Origin: Fen-999 sp035505955
Lineage (GTDB): Bacteria; Pseudomonadota; Gammaproteobacteria; Burkholderiales; Rhodocyclaceae
Assembly: GCA_035505955.1 (NCBI GenBank)
Contig: DATJQH010000014.1
Location: 1 to 14,912, forward strand
Length of the DNA stretch: 14,912 nt
Reading direction: 5' to 3'
Shown here: piece after piece, positions 11,296 to 14,912 of the stretch
Layout: each line of letters starts with the position of its first letter
How positions within the stretch are numbered: position 1 is the stretch's first letter
Notes under the pieces: model-generated
Databases searched by the model: none
Told to the model about the DNA's origin: nothing
The model's input: only the letters and a program-made list of their open reading frames with translations
Translations under genes and position numbers: made by a program

Positions 11296-13584
11296 ATGAT
11301 CGCGCAGGAACTGGAAGTCAGCCTCCACATGGCCTTTGTCGAAGCCCGGCAGAAGCGCCACGAATTCATCACGGTCGAGCACCTGCTGCTGACCCTGCTC
11401 GACAACCCGTCGGCCGCCGAGGTGCTGCGCGCCTGCGCCGCCAACATCGACGAGTTGCGCAAGGAACTGACCGGCTTCATCGATCAGCACACGCCCACAG
11501 TAGCCGGCACGGACGAAATCGACACGCAGCCGACGCTGGGCTTCCAGCGCGTGATTCAGCGCGCCATCCTGCACGTGCAGTCTTCGGGCAAGAAGGAAGT
11601 CACCGGCGCCAACGTGCTGGTGGCGATCTTCGGCGAGAAGGACTCGCACGCCGTCTTTTTCCTGCAGAAGCAGGGCGTGACGCGCCTGGACGTCGTGAAC
11701 TTCATTTCCCACGGCATCACCAAGACGCCTCAGGTCGCCAAGCAGGGCGAGGATGCGACCGATCCCGAAACCGAAGGCCAGCAACAGTCCGGAGCGCTGG
11801 AGAGCTTTACGCAGAACCTGAACCAGTCCGCACTGGTCGGCAAGATCGATCCCTTGATCGGCCGCGAGAAGGAACTCGAACGCGTGATCCAGACGCTGTG
11901 CCGGAGGCGCAAGAACAATCCGCTCCTCGTCGGCGAGGCGGGCGTCGGCAAGACCGCCATCGCGGAGGGCCTGGCCCAGCGCATCATCGAGGGCCGCGTG
12001 CCGGACATCCTGTCCAAGGCGACTGTCTACGCGCTCGACATGGGCGCGCTGCTGGCCGGCACCAAGTACCGCGGCGACTTCGAGCAGCGCCTGAAGGCCG
12101 TGCTGAAGCAGCTCGCGGACAATCCGGACACCATCCTGTTCATCGACGAGATCCACACGCTGATCGGCGCCGGCGCGGCATCGGGCGGCACGCTCGATGC
12201 CTCGAACCTGCTCAAGCCCGCCCTGGCCTCGGGCGCGCTGAAGTGCATCGGCGCCACGACCTACAACGAGTTCCGCGGCGTCTTCGAGAAGGACCATGCG
12301 CTGTCGAGGCGCTTCCAGAAGATCGACGTCAATGAACCGTCCGTCACGGAGACGGTGTCGATCCTGCGCGGTCTCAAGAGCCGCTTCGAGGAGCACCACG
12401 GCGTCAAGTACTCCGCGGCCGCCATCACCAACGCCGCCGAGCTGTCGGCGAAGTACATCACCGATCGCCACCTTCCCGACAAGGCCATCGATGTCATCGA
12501 TGAGGCCGGCGCCGCGCAGCGCATCCTGCCGAAGTCGAAGCAGAAGAAGGTGATCGGCAAGCAGGAGATCGAGGAAATCGTCGCCAAGATTGCGCGCATC
12601 CCGCCGCAGCACGTCTCCGCCGACGACCGCTCTGTGCTGAAGAACATCGAGCGCGACCTCAAGGCCGTGGTGTTCGGCCAGGACCCGGCGATCGAAGCAC
12701 TGGCGAAGGCGATCAAGATGTCTCGCTCCGGCCTCGGCAACCCGCAGAAACCGATCGGCTGCTTCCTCTTCTCCGGCCCCACGGGCGTCGGCAAGACCGA
12801 AGTGGCGCGCCAGCTCGCCTACTGCATGGGCATCGAGTTGATCCGCTTCGACATGTCCGAGTACCAGGAACGCCACGCCGTTTCGCGCCTGATCGGCGCG
12901 CCGCCGGGCTACGTGGGCTTCGACCAGGGCGGCCAGTTGACCGAGGCGGTGACGAAGAAGCCGCACGCTGTGCTGCTGCTCGACGAGATCGAGAAGGCGC
13001 ACCCGGACATCTACAACATCCTGCTGCAGGTCATGGACCACGGCACGCTGACTGACAACAACGGCCGCAAGGCGGACTTCCGCAACGTCGTCGTCGTCAT
13101 GACCACGAACGCAGGCGCCGAGGCGCTGCAGAAGACCTCGATCGGCTTCACGACGAGCAAGGAAGCCGGCGACGAGATGGCGGACATCAAGCGCATGTTC
13201 ACGCCCGAATTCCGCAACCGGCTCGACGGCATCATCTCGTTCAAGGCGCTCGACACGCAGGTGATCCTGCGCGTGGTCGACAAGTTCCTGATGCAGCTCG
13301 AGGGCCAACTGCACGAGAAGAAGGTCGAGGTCGTGTTCACGGACGCGCTGCGCGCATGGCTCGCCGAGAAGGGCTTCGATCCGCTGATGGGTGCGCGGCC
13401 GATGGCGCGGCTGATCCAGGACTCGATCCGCGCCGCGCTGGCTGACGAGCTTCTGTTCGGCCGCCTGCAGCACGGCGGCAGAGTGACCATCGACCTCAAC
13501 GACGAGGGTGTCGAGGAGAAGATCAAGCTCGTGTTCGATTCCACCGAGGACGCGCCGGCGGACCAGTCAGAATCACTCGGGTAG
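11296..13584 (+). CDS. clpA: ClpA, ATPase subunit of the ClpAP protease
   Basis: The 762-residue AAA+ unfoldase feeds substrates to ClpP. An N-terminal Clp-N double repeat (about 1-145) binds ClpS. D1 has Walker A GEAGVGKT (213-220) and Walker B LFIDEIH (281-287). D2 has Walker A GPTGVGKT (494-501) and Walker B LLLDEIEK (560-567). The absence of a long middle coiled coil separates it from ClpB. The ClpP-docking loop appears as IGF (616-618), where E. coli ClpA has IGL. GGAGG at 11283-11287, inside the clpS end, drives translation, and the ATG directly abuts the clpS stop. Length is standard. clpP is not in the window. The 3' end overlaps the convergent TonB-like gene by 12 bp. Confidence 0.97.
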   Translation: MIAQELEVSLHMAFVEARQKRHEFITVEHLLLTLLDNPSAAEVLRACAANIDELRKELTGFIDQHTPTVAGTDEIDTQPTLGFQRVIQRAILHVQSSGKKEVTGANVLVAIFGEKDSHAVFFLQKQGVTRLDVVNFISHGITKTPQVAKQGEDATDPETEGQQQSGALESFTQNLNQSALVGKIDPLIGREKELERVIQTLCRRRKNNPLLVGEAGVGKTAIAEGLAQRIIEGRVPDILSKATVYALDMGALLAGTKYRGDFEQRLKAVLKQLADNPDTILFIDEIHTLIGAGAASGGTLDASNLLKPALASGALKCIGATTYNEFRGVFEKDHALSRRFQKIDVNEPSVTETVSILRGLKSRFEEHHGVKYSAAAITNAAELSAKYITDRHLPDKAIDVIDEAGAAQRILPKSKQKKVIGKQEIEEIVAKIARIPPQHVSADDRSVLKNIERDLKAVVFGQDPAIEALAKAIKMSRSGLGNPQKPIGCFLFSGPTGVGKTEVARQLAYCMGIELIRFDMSEYQERHAVSRLIGAPPGYVGFDQGGQLTEAVTKKPHAVLLLDEIEKAHPDIYNILLQVMDHGTLTDNNGRKADFRNVVVVMTTNAGAEALQKTSIGFTTSKEAGDEMADIKRMFTPEFRNRLDGIISFKALDTQVILRVVDKFLMQLEGQLHEKKVEVVFTDALRAWLAEKGFDPLMGARPMARLIQDSIRAALADELLFGRLQHGGRVTIDLNDEGVEEKIKLVFDSTEDAPADQSESLG

Positions 13585-14196
13585 TTCGAACACCACCGGC
13601 AGGTCGATCGCAAACGCGCGTCCGCGCAGGGCCGCGGGCAGCGGCGTCGCCGGCGCGGCGAGTTGCAGCATCTGCGCCGCGGCATCATCGAGCACGTCGT
13701 GCCCGCTCGACCGGGTCAGCCTGTCAACCTGCGCCGCCCCGTTCTCGCTGACTGCAACCCGGAACGCGGCTGTGCCGCTCCACCCGGCCGCGATGGCGCG
13801 CGCGGGGTAACGCTTGTGGCGACGCATCTCCCGCGCCAGCGCCACGCGATAGCCGCGCAGGCCCTCGGCGTCCAGTTCGACACCCGCGGCGGGATAGGAA
13901 CGTGCGGGCGCCGCCGCTGTCGAAATCGAGATGGGATCAGCGTTTTCGGCGGGTGCGGCAGCCACCGGCATTGGCGGCGACGGAGGGCCTTGCGGCGCCT
14001 TCCCCGGCGGGGTGCCGCGCGCAGGGTCAGGCAGGTTGGACGGCGTGCTCGTGGCGGAACGCAGTGTCGCGGTGACGACCGCCCCCGTCGGCACTTCCCG
14101 CAAGATCGGCCAGGACGGCCAGAAGAGGAAGACGTGCAACGCCAGTGAAATCAGTAATGCCCGCACCAGGGTGCCGGGCAACGTCGAAGTAGGCAA
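13573..14196 (-). CDS. TonB-like energy transducer (TonB C-terminal domain protein)
   Basis: The protein has one N-terminal membrane helix (about 11-27) followed by a Pro/Ala-rich periplasmic linker (about 50-100) and a TonB-type C-terminal domain (about 110-207). The helix contains S17-x3-H21, the serine/histidine spacing of the TonB anchor that responds to ExbB/ExbD. The C-terminal part shows YP (130-131), AAFRVAVSENGAA, SSG and LDDAA, as TonB family members do. TonB couples inner-membrane proton motive force to outer-membrane receptors. No exbB, exbD or receptor is in the window, so this may be a specialised or orphan copy. The start is uncertain: the open frame offers TTG at 14196, another TTG five codons later and a GTG at codon 11. 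All precede the helix and none has a strong Shine-Dalgarno. Confidence 0.8.
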   Translation of the reverse strand: MPTSTLPGTLVRALLISLALHVFLFWPSWPILREVPTGAVVTATLRSATSTPSNLPDPARGTPPGKAPQGPPSPPMPVAAAPAENADPISISTAAAPARSYPAAGVELDAEGLRGYRVALAREMRRHKRYPARAIAAGWSGTAAFRVAVSENGAAQVDRLTRSSGHDVLDDAAAQMLQLAAPATPLPAALRGRAFAIDLPVVFELPE

Positions 14197-14240
14197 AGTC
14201 TCGGGGCTCTGCTAGATTGTCGCCAACGGAATTCTAGAGT

Positions 14241-14816
14241 ATGACCGCACATCCGCTGATACTCACGCTAGACCAGCACGGCGCGCCTCACCGCTGGGTG
14301 AACTGGCAGCACGCCTGTTTTTACTACGCGAAGGATCTGGTGGCCTGGACGATCGGCGAGCACAGTTTCGTGTTTCATGGCGGCATGAACCGGCTCACGG
14401 GTTCGCGTTCGGAAATCAGCGCCAACAGCATCATCGCCATCAAAGGCAAGGCACTGGCCGGCAAGTCGCTGCACAAGGTGCCGCCGCTGTCCAACCGCGA
14501 GCTCTTCCATCGCGATCGCCATGTCTGTGCCTACTGCGGCGAGGAACTGCCCGGGCAGCGGTTGACGCGCGACCATATCCTGCCCGTCGTGCAGGGTGGC
14601 AAGGACGGCTGGATGAACGTGGTCACGGCCTGCCGCAGCTGCAACCAGCTGAAGAGCGGCCGCACGCCCGAACAGGCCGGCATGGAACTGCTCTACGCGC
14701 CCTACGTGCCCAACAAGGCCGAGTACCTGATCCTCTGCAACCGCCACATCCTCGCCGACCAGATGGACTTTCTCGCCCGGCATGTGCCCAGCGTGAGTCG
14801 CTGGAAGCCGGCGTGA
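14241..14816 (+). CDS. HNH endonuclease family protein
   Basis: The 191-residue protein carries a zinc-bound HNH domain: C96-x2-C99 (CAYCG), D111-H112 (LTRDHILP), N126 and C131-x2-C134 (CRSCNQ) followed by K138. These residues form the beta-beta-alpha metal site that cuts DNA in this superfamily. About 90 residues lie before it (starting MTAHPLILTLDQHGAPHRWV) and a 50-residue tail after it, neither of which I recognise. No methylase, phage gene or toxin lies beside it, so a chromosomal DNA-processing or repair role is as likely as defence. Its stop overlaps the GTG of the next gene in a GTGA, implying cotranscription. A weak TAGATT (14213-14218) is the only promoter-like element in the 44-bp gap from the divergent TonB-like gene. 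Confidence 0.88.
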   Translation: MTAHPLILTLDQHGAPHRWVNWQHACFYYAKDLVAWTIGEHSFVFHGGMNRLTGSRSEISANSIIAIKGKALAGKSLHKVPPLSNRELFHRDRHVCAYCGEELPGQRLTRDHILPVVQGGKDGWMNVVTACRSCNQLKSGRTPEQAGMELLYAPYVPNKAEYLILCNRHILADQMDFLARHVPSVSRWKPA

Positions 14817-14912
14817 CCGCGGCCAAGCCTCTTACTTCCTACCGCAAGTTCTGGGCGCAGCGATTCGGCACCGCGCCCTTCCTGCCGATGTCGCGCGCGG
14901 AAATGGACGCGC
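14813..14912 (+). CDS. YgiQ-family radical SAM protein, N-terminal fragment (runs off window)
   Basis: Thirty-three residues are visible from GTG at 14813, which overlaps the HNH stop in a GTGA. The segment FWAQRFGTAPFLPMSRAEMD matches the distinctive start of the YgiQ family, which in E. coli reads as a W/C-F-G-x-APFLPMSREEMD variant. YgiQ proteins carry a radical SAM iron-sulfur site further along, outside this window, and their substrate is not established. The fragment is short, so the assignment rests on this signature alone. Coupling with an HNH protein is notable, but its meaning is unknown. Confidence 0.8.
   Translation, partial: MTAAKPLTSYRKFWAQRFGTAPFLPMSRAEMDA

Noticed and set aside
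10921..13473. An 850-codon minus-strand open frame opposite clpS-clpA
   Set aside because: It mirrors the codons of clearly conserved ClpA and ClpS, and its product is low-complexity and unlike any family.

Overview
The window is GC-rich, densely packed bacterial chromosome. ClpS, ClpA, the cold-shock protein, PanD and the paired cyanophycin synthetases all resemble versions seen in Betaproteobacteria. I infer a Rhodocyclales- or Nitrosomonadales-like organism, but the sequence alone does not fix the genus. No rRNA, tRNA, CRISPR array, insertion sequence or phage gene is visible.

Layout. (1) 1-1864, plus strand: the 3' end of panD, then a flavoprotein of the sulfide:quinone oxidoreductase type, followed by an easily missed 53-residue gene. 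(2) 1861-5055, minus strand: three overlapping genes, read in transcription order as an ABC exporter-type transporter with a cytosolic N-terminal extension and zinc ribbon, a DUF1854 protein, and a secreted DUF192 protein. (3) 5056-5214: a divergent control region with a perfect 8-bp dyad. (4) 5215-9960, plus strand: two cyanophycin synthetase paralogues in tandem. (5) 9961-10977: a terminator, a small secreted Ala/Pro/Lys-rich protein, a second terminator, a cold-shock gene with a long leader, and the clpS promoter region. (6) 10978-13584: clpS-clpA with no gap. (7) 13573-14912: a TonB-like protein on the minus strand, then an HNH endonuclease gene overlapping the start of a YgiQ-family radical SAM gene.

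The central system is cyanophycin (multi-L-arginyl-poly-L-aspartate) metabolism. The two synthetases look complementary. The second (856 aa) has an intact Mur-ligase P-loop and C-terminal domain, but its N-domain has lost the HxxEHxxxE motif linked in this family to a primer-generating hydrolase. The first (721 aa) keeps that motif, but its Mur-ligase P-loop lysine is arginine and the C-terminal domain is missing. I infer a two-subunit machine in which one chain may make primers or regulate while the other polymerises. The divergent transporter and DUF1854 genes belong to a neighbourhood I recall as cyanophycin-associated; their role is unknown.

The other genes are mostly housekeeping: N-degron proteolysis (ClpS/ClpA), cold-shock RNA chaperoning, pantothenate synthesis and sulfide oxidation.
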